Positions 11,785 to 20,902 of a stretch of 64,000 bases of DNA are shown here, in pieces. The notes under the pieces were generated by a model. It did not search any database, was not told the origin of the DNA, and saw only the letters and a program-made list of their open reading frames with translations. The stretch's first letter is position 1. Every line of letters begins with the position of its first letter. A program made the position numbers and the translations under genes. Origin of the DNA: Pelagovum pacificum (GTDB lineage: Bacteria > Pseudomonadota > Alphaproteobacteria > Rhodobacterales > Rhodobacteraceae); assembly GCF_016134045.1 (NCBI RefSeq), contig NZ_CP065915.1, positions 3,042,501 to 3,106,500 on the forward strand, written 5' to 3'.

Positions 11785-14112
11785 GTGCCGTCTTTCTCGA
11801 CAACGCTTGAGCAGTCCATTCACGCGGCGCTGGCCCTCGCCAACGCACGCCGTCACGAACTCGCGACGCTGGAACACCTCCTGCTCGCCCTCATCGACGA
11901 ACCGGATGCCGCGCGGGTGATGAAAGCCTGCTCGGTCGATCTCGACGAACTGCGCCGTGCACTCGACGAATTCATCGAAGACGACCTGTCCACCCTCGTC
12001 ACCGAGGTGGAAGGCAGCGAAGCCGTCCCCACCGCCGCATTCCAGCGCGTGATCCAGCGCGCCGCGATCCATGTCCAGTCCTCCGGCCGCACCGAAGTGA
12101 CCGGCGCCAACGTTCTCGTCGCGATCTTCGCGGAGCGTGAGAGCAACGCCGCCTACTTCCTGCAGGCGCAGGACATGACCCGTTACGATGCCGTCAATTT
12201 CATCGCCCACGGCGTGGCGAAGGATCCGGCCTACGGCGAAAGCCGCCCGGTCCAGGGTTCCGCCTCGGACTCGGAGGAAGAAACCGTGAGCAGCGGTGCC
12301 GACAGTGAAGAGAAGGAAAGCGCCCTCGGGAAGTACTGCGTCGACCTGAATGCCAAGTCCAAGAAGGGCGATGTCGATCCCCTCATCGGACGCGAGCATG
12401 AGGTCGAGCGTTGCGTGCAGGTGCTCTGCCGCCGCCGCAAGAACAACCCGCTCCTCGTCGGCGATCCCGGCGTCGGCAAGACCGCCATCGCCGAAGGTCT
12501 CGCCCGCAAGATCGTCAACGGCGAAGTGCCCGAGGTTCTGTCGGGTGCCACGATCTTCTCGCTCGACATGGGCGCGCTGCTTGCCGGCACGCGCTACCGT
12601 GGCGACTTCGAAGAGCGTCTGAAGGCCGTCGTGACCGAGCTCGAGGATCACCCCGACGCGGTGCTGTTCATCGACGAGATCCACACCGTCATCGGTGCCG
12701 GCGCGACGTCCGGCGGCGCCATGGACGCATCCAACCTCCTGAAGCCCGCGCTTCAGGGCGGCAAGCTGCGCTGCATGGGCTCCACCACCTACAAGGAGTT
12801 CCGCCAGCACTTCGAGAAGGATCGCGCCCTGTCCCGTCGTTTTCAGAAGATCGACGTGACCGAGCCCACGGTCGAGGATTCGGTGAAGATCCTTCAGGGC
12901 CTCAAGCCCTACTTCGAAGAGCACCACGCGATCCGCTACACCAACGACGCGATCAAGTCGGCGGTTGAGCTGTCCGCACGCTACATCAACGACCGGAAAC
13001 TGCCCGACAAGGCCATCGACGTGATCGATGAAGCTGGCGCGGCGCAACATCTCGTCGCCGAAAGCAAGCGGCGCAAGACCATCGGCCCGAAAGAGATCGA
13101 AGCCGTCGTCGCCAAGATCGCCCGCATCCCGCCGAAGAACGTCTCCAAGGACGACGCCGAAGTGCTGAAGGACCTGGAGAACTCGCTGAAGCGCGTGGTC
13201 TTCGGCCAGAACCCGGCGATCGACGCCCTGTCGTCCGCGATCAAGCTGGCCCGTGCCGGCCTGCGTGAACCGGAGAAGCCGATCGGCAACTACCTGTTCG
13301 CGGGCCCGACCGGCGTCGGCAAGACCGAGGTGGCCAAACAGCTCTCCTCGATCCTCGGGGTCGAGATGCTGCGCTTCGACATGTCCGAGTACATGGAGAA
13401 GCACGCCGTCTCCCGCCTGATCGGTGCACCTCCGGGTTACGTAGGCTTCGACCAGGGTGGTCTTCTGACCGACGGCGTCGACCAGCACCCGCACTGCGTG
13501 CTCCTGCTCGACGAGATCGAGAAGGCGCACCCGGATGTCTACAACATCCTTCTGCAGGTGATGGACCACGGCAAGCTGACCGACCACAACGGCCGGACCG
13601 TCGACTTCCGGAACGTGATCCTGATCATGACGTCGAACGCCGGTGCCGCAGAACAGGCGAAAGAGGCGATCGGCTTCGGACGGGACCGTCGCGAGGGTGA
13701 GGATACCGCCGCCATCGAGCGGACCTTCACGCCGGAGTTCCGCAACCGTCTGGATGCGGTCATCAGCTTCGCGCCGCTGCCCAAGGACACGATCCTTCAG
13801 GTGGTCGAGAAGTTCGTGCTTCAGCTCGAAGCGCAGCTCATGGACCGTGGCGTTTCGATCGAACTGACCGACGAAGCCGCCGCCTGGCTTGGTGAGAAGG
13901 GATACGACGACAAGATGGGCGCCCGCCCGCTTGGCCGCGTGATCCAGGAATACATCAAGAAGCCGCTGGCCGAGGAGCTGCTGTTCGGCAGGCTGGCCAA
14001 GGGCGGTCTGGTGCGCGTCGCCGTGAAGGACAACGAGATCGACCTTCAGGTGCAGGAGCCCGACAAGCCGCGGCTGTCGTCAAAAAAGCCGCCGCTTCTC
14101 ACCGCTGAATGA
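11785..14112 (+). CDS. clpA: ATP-dependent Clp protease, ATP-binding subunit ClpA
   Basis: AAA+ unfoldase that feeds substrates to ClpP. The 775-residue protein has an N-domain (residues 1-145), an acidic serine-rich linker (about 155-180) and two ATPase modules with Walker A motifs GDPGVGKT (226-233) and GPTGVGKT (about 507-514). The IGF loop that docks on ClpP is visible at about residue 629 (EAIGFGRD), separating it from ClpB. The GTG start at 11785 follows GAGGAG at 11771-11776. The adaptor gene clpS, often just upstream, is not here. A terminator follows directly. Confidence 0.97.
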   Translation: MPSFSTTLEQSIHAALALANARRHELATLEHLLLALIDEPDAARVMKACSVDLDELRRALDEFIEDDLSTLVTEVEGSEAVPTAAFQRVIQRAAIHVQSSGRTEVTGANVLVAIFAERESNAAYFLQAQDMTRYDAVNFIAHGVAKDPAYGESRPVQGSASDSEEETVSSGADSEEKESALGKYCVDLNAKSKKGDVDPLIGREHEVERCVQVLCRRRKNNPLLVGDPGVGKTAIAEGLARKIVNGEVPEVLSGATIFSLDMGALLAGTRYRGDFEERLKAVVTELEDHPDAVLFIDEIHTVIGAGATSGGAMDASNLLKPALQGGKLRCMGSTTYKEFRQHFEKDRALSRRFQKIDVTEPTVEDSVKILQGLKPYFEEHHAIRYTNDAIKSAVELSARYINDRKLPDKAIDVIDEAGAAQHLVAESKRRKTIGPKEIEAVVAKIARIPPKNVSKDDAEVLKDLENSLKRVVFGQNPAIDALSSAIKLARAGLREPEKPIGNYLFAGPTGVGKTEVAKQLSSILGVEMLRFDMSEYMEKHAVSRLIGAPPGYVGFDQGGLLTDGVDQHPHCVLLLDEIEKAHPDVYNILLQVMDHGKLTDHNGRTVDFRNVILIMTSNAGAAEQAKEAIGFGRDRREGEDTAAIERTFTPEFRNRLDAVISFAPLPKDTILQVVEKFVLQLEAQLMDRGVSIELTDEAAAWLGEKGYDDKMGARPLGRVIQEYIKKPLAEELLFGRLAKGGLVRVAVKDNEIDLQVQEPDKPRLSSKKPPLLTAE

Positions 14113-14119
14113 CAAGATC

Positions 14120-14153
14120 AGGGGCGCCCCAACCGGGCGCCCCTCTTCGTTTT
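14120..14153 (+). terminator. Rho-independent terminator of clpA
   Basis: A 10-bp perfect stem, AGGGGCGCCC at 14120-14129 with GGGCGCCCCT at 14135-14144, has a five-base loop and is followed by a T-rich tail (CTTCGTTTT). Confidence 0.85.
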
Positions 14154-14274
14154 GGACGCCGCGCGGGACGGCGGGTGGGGCGATACCGAAGGTGAGCGAC
14201 ATCCGGCGTTCACGGGCTGTTTACCGGCGACGAGCGCACTAGATTGAGCGTATCTCTTCAATCAGGAACGCTCC

Positions 14275-14637
14275 ATGTTCAAAGGCATTAACGTCGTCTC
14301 CATCCCGGTTCCCGATCTCGCGGCCGCCCGGACCTTCTATTCAGAGACCCTGGGGCTCGGCGAACCGTTGTTCGACCTCCCCGACGATGGCTGGATCGAA
14401 TTCTCGACCGGCGCACCCGGCAGCAACCTCTCCATCACCACGGCCCCCGACGGCTGGCAACCATCCGACGACACGGTCTGCATCGTCCTGAACGTGGAGG
14501 ATACGGCCGCCGCCGTGCAGGACCTCACCTCCCGCGGCATCACTTGCTCCGAAGCGGCGACGGTCGAAGGGATGGTGACGTTTGCCAGCTTCCACGACCC
14601 GTTCGGCAACAAGCTTCAGATCTGCTCCGCCGCGTGA
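14275..14637 (+). CDS. VOC-family (glyoxalase/bleomycin-resistance fold) protein
   Basis: A 120-residue vicinal-oxygen-chelate domain. It starts M-F-K-G-I-N-V-V-S-I-P-V-P-D and carries the usual ARTFYSETLGL helix and the late F-H-D-P-F-G-N-K-L-Q-I strand. Members of this fold include lyases, dioxygenases and antibiotic-binding proteins; substrate cannot be assigned. A CAGGAA ribosome site precedes the ATG. It ends 64 bases from the convergent motor gene. Confidence 0.8.
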   Translation: MFKGINVVSIPVPDLAAARTFYSETLGLGEPLFDLPDDGWIEFSTGAPGSNLSITTAPDGWQPSDDTVCIVLNVEDTAAAVQDLTSRGITCSEAATVEGMVTFASFHDPFGNKLQICSAA

Positions 14638-14701
14638 GGCTGCGCTTCGTCCTCCCGGCGGAGCTGAGTGTCACGCCGCTGGCCGCAGGTCCGCTCTTCG
14701 A

Positions 14702-17524
14702 CTAGCGCTCCGTCAGCTTGAGCTCGATCCGGCGGTTGGCGGCGCGGGCCTCCTCGCTGTCACCCGGGACCAGCGGCTGGTACTGGCCGAAGCCGTTCGC
14801 GGCGAGCCGATCGGGCGGAATGCCGAGGAAATCCTGCATGTAGCGTACGACCGAAAGCGCGCGTGCCTGGCTAAGTTCCCAGTTGTCGGCGAACTCGCCA
14901 TTCCCGGACAGCGGGACGTTGTCGGTGTGGCCATCGACCCGGATCACCCAGTCGATCTCGGGCGGGATCTCGTCGCCAATTTCGCGCAAAATCTCGGCAA
15001 TCCCGGCGATTTCCTGACGACCGGATTCCGACAATTCCGCCGCGCCCGGCTCGAACAGCACCTCTGACGAGAAGACGAACCGGTCGCCCTCGATCCTCAC
15101 GCGATCCTGCCCTTCGAGCAGTTGCCGGAGCTGGCCGAAGAACTCGGATCGGTACTGCTCGAGGTTCTGAGCCTGCTCGGCAAGGCGCTCCGCCTCTTCC
15201 TGCAGGCGCTGGCGTTCGGCCTCTTCCAGTTCCCGGCGGCGCCGTTCCTCCGCCGCGGCACGGGCCAGCGCGGTGTTGAGTTGCGCGCCGAGCGCCTCGA
15301 ACTGGACCTGCGCCTCGCGGTCTTCTTCTTCCGCGACGTTCAGCAGCGCCTGAAGTGAGCCGACCTGGTTACGCAGGCGAGTCACCTGCTCGTTCAACAG
15401 AGCGACTTCGCGCTGCGCATCGGCGGACAGTTCCTCCTGTTCGGCCAACGTCCGGTTGGCGAGCGCCAGCAAGGCGGCCTGTTGTTCGGCTTCGGACGTC
15501 TGTTCGCTGGCGGACGCCTGTGCGGCGTCCCGCGCGGCGATGGCGCGGGCGAGCTCCGCCTGCAGCGCCTCCCGCTCTTGCGCCGCTTCCTGTCGCGACG
15601 TCTCCATTGCGGCGAGGTCGTCGGAGAGTTGCGACTGCGCCAGCAGCGCCTCGGCGAGCCGTTCCTCCAGGGACTCCGCCTGCGAGGACGCGTCGACCGC
15701 TTCGGTCTGCGCAGCTTCGAGTTCGGCCTGCAACGCTTCGCGGGCGAGCACCGCCGTGGCGAGGCGTCGCTCGACTTCAGCGCGGGACTCTTCACCCTCG
15801 GCGATCGCGGCTTCCAGAGCGGCCTGCGTCTGGGCAAGGTCGCCTTCGGCTGCGTCCTGGGCCGCCAGCGCGGCGGCAAGCCGCGTTCCAAGGTCCGCAA
15901 TCCGCGTTTCGGCGTTCTCCAACTCCGTCTCGGTTTCCGCCTCCCCGGCGAGCGCGGCGGCGAGGTTCGCCTCCGCCGTCTGCCGCGCGAGGACCGCTTC
16001 GGCAAGACGGGCCTCCAGCGTTTCGGCACTGCCTTCGGTGCGGGCAAGCGCCGCCTCGAAGATCCGGCGCGCTTCGTCGAGGTCGCCGCGTGCCGTCTCT
16101 TCTGCGGCCAGCGCGGCCGTCAGTCGGGTGGACAGGCTGGCGCGCGCCTCTTCACTCTCGGCGAGCGACTCCTCGGTCGCGGCCAGTTCTTCCGTGGTCG
16201 TCGATTGCAACGCGAGTGCCGCCGCCAGACGGTCGTCGAGCGTGGCCGCACGTGCCTCTGCCTCGGCCAGTTCCTCCTCGGTGGCGTCTCGGGCGGCGGT
16301 CAGCGCCGCGACCTGCTCCGCAGCGTTCGACTGGGCGAGCAGCGCGGTGGCGAGCCGACCGTCGAGATCCGACTGTGCGTCCGTCATCCGGGCGATGGTC
16401 GCTTCGGCGGCGGCAAGCTCGTCTTCGGTGGAGGAGACGAGTTCAAGCGCGGCGAGCAGGCGCGTATCCACCTCGTCCCGGTTGGCGCTCATCGTGTCGA
16501 CACGATCCTGCAACTGCTCCTGCAGGAGCAGCGCGGCCGTCAGATCTTCATCGAGTTCATCCCGCGCGGCCTCGGCAGCGGCGAGCAGAGTCAGTGTATC
16601 TTCCGCCTCCTGCCGCTGTTCCTCCAGCGACAGTGACATCGCGGTCAGCTCGGCATTGGCATCCTGAAGCTCCGCACGGAGGGCTTCGGCCGCAGCAGCC
16701 TCGGCCAGTCGGGCCGCTTCGGCTTCGTCGAGCGCTTCGGCCGACTCCGACCGGGTGGACTCGAGCGCGGCGACCCTGTCGGTGGCTTCGGTCAGCGCGG
16801 CGTCGGTCTCGGCGTTGCGATTGCGGAGGTCGGTAATCAGCGCCTCGAACGCCTCACGCCGGGCGGCGGCAAGACGGGCGGCCTCGGCCTGATCGTCGAT
16901 CTCGCTGCGGGCCTGCGCGAGCGCGAGGTTCATCGCTTCCTGCTCGTCCATCAGCTCCGCCTCGCGGGCGGCGGCCTCTTCCGCATCCTCGGTCAGGGCC
17001 GCGATCCGCTCCTGCGCGTCGTCCTGATCGGCGAGAAGTCCGGCGACACGAGCCTCGAATTCCGTGATCTGGCCCTCGGCAGCTTCCAGCGCCGCGGCCT
17101 GGTCCTCGCCCGTCTCCTCAAGCGCGGCGATCCGTTCGCGGGCAGCGTCGCGCTGTTCCTGCAGCCCGGCGACCTGCGCCTCGAACCCCGTGATCCGCGA
17201 CCGCGCCTGCGCCAGCGCGGCGGCGGTGGCGTCGCGCTCATTCTCCAGCGCGGCGATGGCGTCGTTGCGGTCGGCGACATCGGCACTCAGCGTTTCATTC
17301 CGGCTCTGCGCGAGGCCGAGCGCGTTTGACAGGTCGTTGACCTCCGCCGTCAGTTCGCTGAGCTGACTTTCCTGCCCGTCGATGGTCTCCCGCAGCGTGA
17401 ACTGCAGGACCATGAAGATGGTGATGACGAACATGAGGACGAGGAGAAGTCCCGTCATCGCGTCCACGAAGCCCGGCCAGATCGAGGCCTGGAACCGGGC
17501 ACCCGTTCTACGGCTGAGCGCCAT
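14702..17524 (-). CDS. MotB/OmpA-like motor subunit with a very long periplasmic coiled coil
   Basis: A 940-residue protein with three parts. An N-terminal cytoplasmic stub and one membrane helix (residues about 18-42) begin WPGFVDAMTGLLLVLMFV, with Asp21 where MotB carries its proton-accepting aspartate. An Ala/Glu-rich coiled coil then spans about residues 48-810. A C-terminal OmpA-like peptidoglycan-binding domain follows (about 815-940, with VDGHTDNVPL and NWELSQARALSVVRYM). The coiled coil contains repeated R-L-A-x-A-x-L-A-x modules about 35, 39 or 42 residues apart. It follows the MotA-like gene after three bases. The pair should form a proton-driven inner-membrane motor tethered to the cell wall; its task is unknown. 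Confidence 0.85.
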   Translation of the reverse strand: MALSRRTGARFQASIWPGFVDAMTGLLLVLMFVITIFMVLQFTLRETIDGQESQLSELTAEVNDLSNALGLAQSRNETLSADVADRNDAIAALENERDATAAALAQARSRITGFEAQVAGLQEQRDAARERIAALEETGEDQAAALEAAEGQITEFEARVAGLLADQDDAQERIAALTEDAEEAAAREAELMDEQEAMNLALAQARSEIDDQAEAARLAAARREAFEALITDLRNRNAETDAALTEATDRVAALESTRSESAEALDEAEAARLAEAAAAEALRAELQDANAELTAMSLSLEEQRQEAEDTLTLLAAAEAARDELDEDLTAALLLQEQLQDRVDTMSANRDEVDTRLLAALELVSSTEDELAAAEATIARMTDAQSDLDGRLATALLAQSNAAEQVAALTAARDATEEELAEAEARAATLDDRLAAALALQSTTTEELAATEESLAESEEARASLSTRLTAALAAEETARGDLDEARRIFEAALARTEGSAETLEARLAEAVLARQTAEANLAAALAGEAETETELENAETRIADLGTRLAAALAAQDAAEGDLAQTQAALEAAIAEGEESRAEVERRLATAVLAREALQAELEAAQTEAVDASSQAESLEERLAEALLAQSQLSDDLAAMETSRQEAAQEREALQAELARAIAARDAAQASASEQTSEAEQQAALLALANRTLAEQEELSADAQREVALLNEQVTRLRNQVGSLQALLNVAEEEDREAQVQFEALGAQLNTALARAAAEERRRRELEEAERQRLQEEAERLAEQAQNLEQYRSEFFGQLRQLLEGQDRVRIEGDRFVFSSEVLFEPGAAELSESGRQEIAGIAEILREIGDEIPPEIDWVIRVDGHTDNVPLSGNGEFADNWELSQARALSVVRYMQDFLGIPPDRLAANGFGQYQPLVPGDSEEARAANRRIELKLTER

Positions 17525-17527
17525 GGA

Positions 17528-18688
17528 TCAGTATCCTTCCCGCTCCGACTGGCCGTGCCGCACGGCACGGCTGAGCGCGGCGATGTCGGTGCGGAGGTCG
17601 GACATGACCTCCTGCCGGCCCGCCGCCATTTCTTCGAGGATCCGCAGCAGCTGCACGTCGATGGAGCGCAGTCGCATCCGGCTTTCGGCGTCGATCCCCT
17701 CGATCCCGCTGTCCGCGATCACCTTGATGAGCCGCTCCTGACCATCGGCGACCCGGCTGAGCTGGTCGGACAGGTTGGTCCCGGCCTCCATCTTCTCGGC
17801 CAGCTGTTCCATCGCGCCGGCAAGGTCGCCGAGCCGCTCGTCCACCGCCGCGCGACCGATGTCGGTCTGGGTGAACATCATCTGCAGGGCTTCCATCTGC
17901 TCGGCGAGGTTGTCGATCACCTGCCCCATGATGCCCGCTTCGCCGCCTTCCTCGCCCGAAAGGCCAACGCGCGTGATGGAGGACAGCCACTCTTCGAGCT
18001 CGCGGTAGAAGCGGTTCTGACCGTGACCTGCGAACAGCTCCAGCAGGCCGACGACAAGCGATCCGGCAAGGCCGAGCAGCGACGACGCGAAGGCGACGCC
18101 CATGCCGCCGAGCTGCGTCTGCAGCCCTTCCTGCAACCGGTTGAAGATGTCCGCGCCGGACTCGCCTTCTTCTGCCGTCAGCGATCCGATGGTCGCGACG
18201 AGACCGGGAACCGTGGTCGCCAGACCGTAGAATGTGCCGAGAAGGCCGAGGAAAATCAGCAGGTTGACGATATAGCGCGTAATTTCGCGGTTCTCGTCGA
18301 TCCGTTGCGCAACGGAATCGAGGATCGACCGGGACGAGGTCGCCGACAGCTGCATCCGCGCCCCCCGCGAGCGCAGCAGGTTGGCCAGCGGCAGCAGCAG
18401 CCCCGGCGGCTCGGAGAGGTCGTGCCCCTCCGCCTCGCCCGCGAAACCTTCGATCCAGCGCACCGAGTTGATGAGTTGCGCGACCTGCCAGAAACAGGAG
18501 ATCACCCCGATCAGGAAGACGAGCGCAATGAAACCGTTGAGGTAAGGGTTGGCGAGGAAGACCGGCCCGACGCGCGGCAAGGCGAACCAGACGCCGACCG
18601 CGACAAGCGCAATGACGACCAGCATCGACACGATCTGGCGAAAGGGCTGAGAAAAATGCGGCTCGGCCGCGGGTGCCCGTCTGGCCAT
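17528..18688 (-). CDS. MotA/TolQ/ExbB-family proton channel subunit
   Basis: A 386-residue inner-membrane protein with four predicted helices (about 21-38, 51-72, 139-168 and 196-220). The conserved channel segments LGLLGTFYGL and GGMGVAFASSLLGLAGS are those of MotA/ExbB proteins. A helical cytoplasmic tail of about 165 residues follows, longer than in ExbB. The next gene encodes the MotB-like partner three bases later, so both are made together. No flagellar, Tol or TonB gene is nearby, so this is not an ordinary MotAB, TolQR or ExbBD pair. Confidence 0.87.
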   Translation of the reverse strand: MARRAPAAEPHFSQPFRQIVSMLVVIALVAVGVWFALPRVGPVFLANPYLNGFIALVFLIGVISCFWQVAQLINSVRWIEGFAGEAEGHDLSEPPGLLLPLANLLRSRGARMQLSATSSRSILDSVAQRIDENREITRYIVNLLIFLGLLGTFYGLATTVPGLVATIGSLTAEEGESGADIFNRLQEGLQTQLGGMGVAFASSLLGLAGSLVVGLLELFAGHGQNRFYRELEEWLSSITRVGLSGEEGGEAGIMGQVIDNLAEQMEALQMMFTQTDIGRAAVDERLGDLAGAMEQLAEKMEAGTNLSDQLSRVADGQERLIKVIADSGIEGIDAESRMRLRSIDVQLLRILEEMAAGRQEVMSDLRTDIAALSRAVRHGQSEREGY

Positions 18689-18769
18689 TCGTCAGGTGTC
18701 CCCGGTCTGCTCAATTGTCGCGATCATAATCGTCGGAGACCTGAAACCCAAACAAAATATAGTGTGAGG

Positions 18770-19306
18770 TCAGCCACCTGCGGCCTTTATATCGCGCACC
18801 CGCGCAACCAGCCAATCCATGTCCGCGTCGTGGATGCCGAGGCCTTCGAGGTGCTCGAACGTGTTGTCGAGATACTCGGAGTTCGGGCCGCGCCCGCCCT
18901 GCCCGCGCGCGATCATGGTCGCCTGCGTTTCGAGATCGAACTGGACGTACTGGCGGTGGCCGGTGTCGACGATATAGGCTAGCGCCTCGACATCGCGCCC
19001 GTCGGTCAGTGCCAGTGGCACCCGCGCCTCGTAGTAGGCGGAGGAGATGAGTTCCCGCTCGCGCAATTCGGCGAGCACGCGCTCCTCGTCCTCCGGTGCG
19101 ACACGCAGCGCGAGCCCGGTGCAGGTCGACCCCTCCTGCGCATCGAGGGCGAGCACGAGACCCGGCACCTCCTCCGAGCCGCGGTGATGGATCGAGAGCA
19201 TGCAGAACGAACGGTGATAGCCGTCGAGCCGGGCGAGCACGGTCTCCGCCGGCGCGAAGCCCGGATTCCAGAGCAGCGATCCATAGCCGAAAACCCACAT
19301 CGTCAT
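18770..19306 (-). CDS. ChaC-like gamma-glutamylcyclotransferase
   Basis: Likely cleaves glutathione to 5-oxoproline and Cys-Gly. The 178-residue protein opens MTMWVFGYGSLLWNPGF, the ChaC signature loop that binds the gamma-glutamyl group, followed by YHRSFCMLSIHHRGSEEVPG. A glutamate in the YYEARVPLAL region is a candidate for the catalytic acid. The ATG at 19306 is chosen because the domain starts there; the open frame to 19618 is a shadow of the opposite gene. It lies 81 bases ahead of the motor genes, so it could be co-transcribed with them, though nothing links the functions. Confidence 0.85.
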   Translation of the reverse strand: MTMWVFGYGSLLWNPGFAPAETVLARLDGYHRSFCMLSIHHRGSEEVPGLVLALDAQEGSTCTGLALRVAPEDEERVLAELRERELISSAYYEARVPLALTDGRDVEALAYIVDTGHRQYVQFDLETQATMIARGQGGRGPNSEYLDNTFEHLEGLGIHDADMDWLVARVRDIKAAGG

Positions 19307-19370
19307 GTTCTCTGGCCCTCCATTCCGTTGCCCTCTAAACACGAGGCGCGACGCAGGCGAAAGGGTCACG

Positions 19371-20102
19371 ATGCGCATACTTATCCTTATCCTGTTGATC
19401 GCAGCCGGACTGTATGGCGGATACTGGTATCTCGGCGTCCGGGATGCGCGCGCCGACATGGCCCTGTTCATCGAGGGGCTCGAGGACGCGGGCTGGCGGG
19501 TGGAAGAGGACGGCCTGTCAATCGCCGGTTTCCCGTCCCGGATCGACACGACGCTGACGGACCTGTCGGTGACCGCGCCGGACGGCGGCTTCGGCTTCCG
19601 CGTCGGGCGGCTCGACATCCTTCGGCTGGTCTACCGGCGGGACCGGGAGATCATCGCCGTCGGCTCGCCGGCGCATGTCATTGTCGGCGGGTTCGACGCC
19701 GATGTCGAAAGCGAACGACTGCTGGCATCCATCGACGTTGCCGGATCGGGAGAGCTGGGGGAGGTCGTCGCCACGGCGGACCGGATCACCCTGCCCGAGC
19801 TGGATCGCGAGGCGTCCGGCATCATCGCCGCCATTCGCCCCGCAACCGGCGTGTCGGGCGACTACGACGTCTATGTCTCGATCGAGAGCCTGCTGCTGAA
19901 TGCCGAGGAGATCGGCCCCCTGCTGCTCGAGGCGACGCTGACGACCGACGCGCCGCTGACGCGTGACCTCGCGACGGACATGCCCGCGATCACCGGCTTC
20001 GAAATTCGTCAGTTCGAATTCGGCGGAGAAGCGTCCGAAAGCCCCTCGGACGCCGTCGAGACCATATTGCCCGGTCTGCTGGCCGAAGCTCAGCGGCAGT
20101 AG
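19371..20102 (+). CDS. DUF2125 domain protein, membrane-anchored
   Basis: A 243-residue protein with an N-terminal hydrophobic helix (MRILILILLIAAGLYGGYWY). The rest resembles DUF2125, an uncharacterised alphaproteobacterial periplasmic family: the segment W-R-V-E-E-D-G-L-S-I-A-G-F-P-S-R-I-D-T-T-L is characteristic. The domain resembles lipid-carrying beta proteins in pattern, but no function is known. Its last 13 bases overlap the end of the convergent extensin-like gene. Confidence 0.75.
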   Translation: MRILILILLIAAGLYGGYWYLGVRDARADMALFIEGLEDAGWRVEEDGLSIAGFPSRIDTTLTDLSVTAPDGGFGFRVGRLDILRLVYRRDREIIAVGSPAHVIVGGFDADVESERLLASIDVAGSGELGEVVATADRITLPELDREASGIIAAIRPATGVSGDYDVYVSIESLLLNAEEIGPLLLEATLTTDAPLTRDLATDMPAITGFEIRQFEFGGEASESPSDAVETILPGLLAEAQRQ

Positions 20103-20902
20103 GACCCGGAACGGTAGCGCGCAGTATCGAAGTGGAAGTGATCCCGGTGGGCGGCGTTCGCGTCCGGGCCGAGGATCGTGCCGAAGATACCGCAGGCCGA
20201 CTGGTGCATCTGACGAAGCTGCGCGCCATCACCTGACGAATTCCAGCCGTTCAGCACCGAAATGACCTCGCCGCTCTGCAAGCGGATGCCGGAGATGTCG
20301 ATCGCGCGTCCGAAGGAATGCTCCGACAGGCGCGCGCCGGCGACGTTGTTGCGCCCCCGGCAGACATAATGCCCGGCGACACGCAGTCCCTGCACACCGC
20401 CGCCTTCGCCGCCGATGGCCGGTTTGACGCCGCGTTCGACCCAGGTCTTGAGCGCGGTCGCCGTCCGGCAGTCGATCGTTGCGGGCGTCGACAGCGCCAC
20501 TCCGGCGACTGACGTCACCCGCACCGCACCCTCGACGCCGCAGGCACCCGGACCGGCGACGGCGCCGATCGCCTCGCCCTGGATCGCGACATCACCGCAA
20601 ACGGCCCCTCGCCGGCGCTCCTCAGTCAGGCGCGCCGCGGCGATCCGGACCCGGTCCGTCCGCTCCGGCGGGCGCAGCGAGCGCGCGGGGGCGAGGCTGC
20701 TGACATCGACATCGTACCAATCGGAACTCGCCTCGGCTTCCGCCTCGCCGGACGGTGAGGCGGTCACTGCTGGCTCCGCTGCCGCCGCCGGAGCCGCGAC
20801 CGAGTCCGTCGGGCGGGCCTGCGGAAAGAGAGAGGTCTGGGGGGAGTCCGCCATCGCACTACCGGCAACCAGGGCCAGGGCGATGACGAGAGTGCGTTTC
20901 AC
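20090..20902 (-). CDS. Extensin-like C-terminal domain protein, secreted
   Basis: A 270-residue protein with a signal peptide (MKRTLVIALALVAGSAMA) and an Ala/Pro-rich linker. The C-terminal domain matches the bacterial extensin-like family (residues about 100-270). That domain contains six or more cysteines, SEHSFGRAIDISGI and HRDHFHFD, a histidine/aspartate set like those of D-Ala-D-Ala carboxypeptidases of the VanY/MepA type. A cell-wall peptidase role is therefore possible. The ATG overlaps the tyrC stop by four bases. Confidence 0.82.
   Translation of the reverse strand: MKRTLVIALALVAGSAMADSPQTSLFPQARPTDSVAAPAAAAEPAVTASPSGEAEAEASSDWYDVDVSSLAPARSLRPPERTDRVRIAAARLTEERRRGAVCGDVAIQGEAIGAVAGPGACGVEGAVRVTSVAGVALSTPATIDCRTATALKTWVERGVKPAIGGEGGGVQGLRVAGHYVCRGRNNVAGARLSEHSFGRAIDISGIRLQSGEVISVLNGWNSSGDGAQLRQMHQSACGIFGTILGPDANAAHRDHFHFDTARYRSGSYCR

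Noticed and set aside
14702..18688. Zorya-type antiphage system (ZorA/ZorB)
   Set aside because: The MotA-like and MotB/OmpA-like pair resembles ZorAB, but no ZorC, ZorD or ZorE-like gene is adjacent, the long rod is in the MotB-like partner and not in the MotA-like tail, and the surroundings are housekeeping genes.
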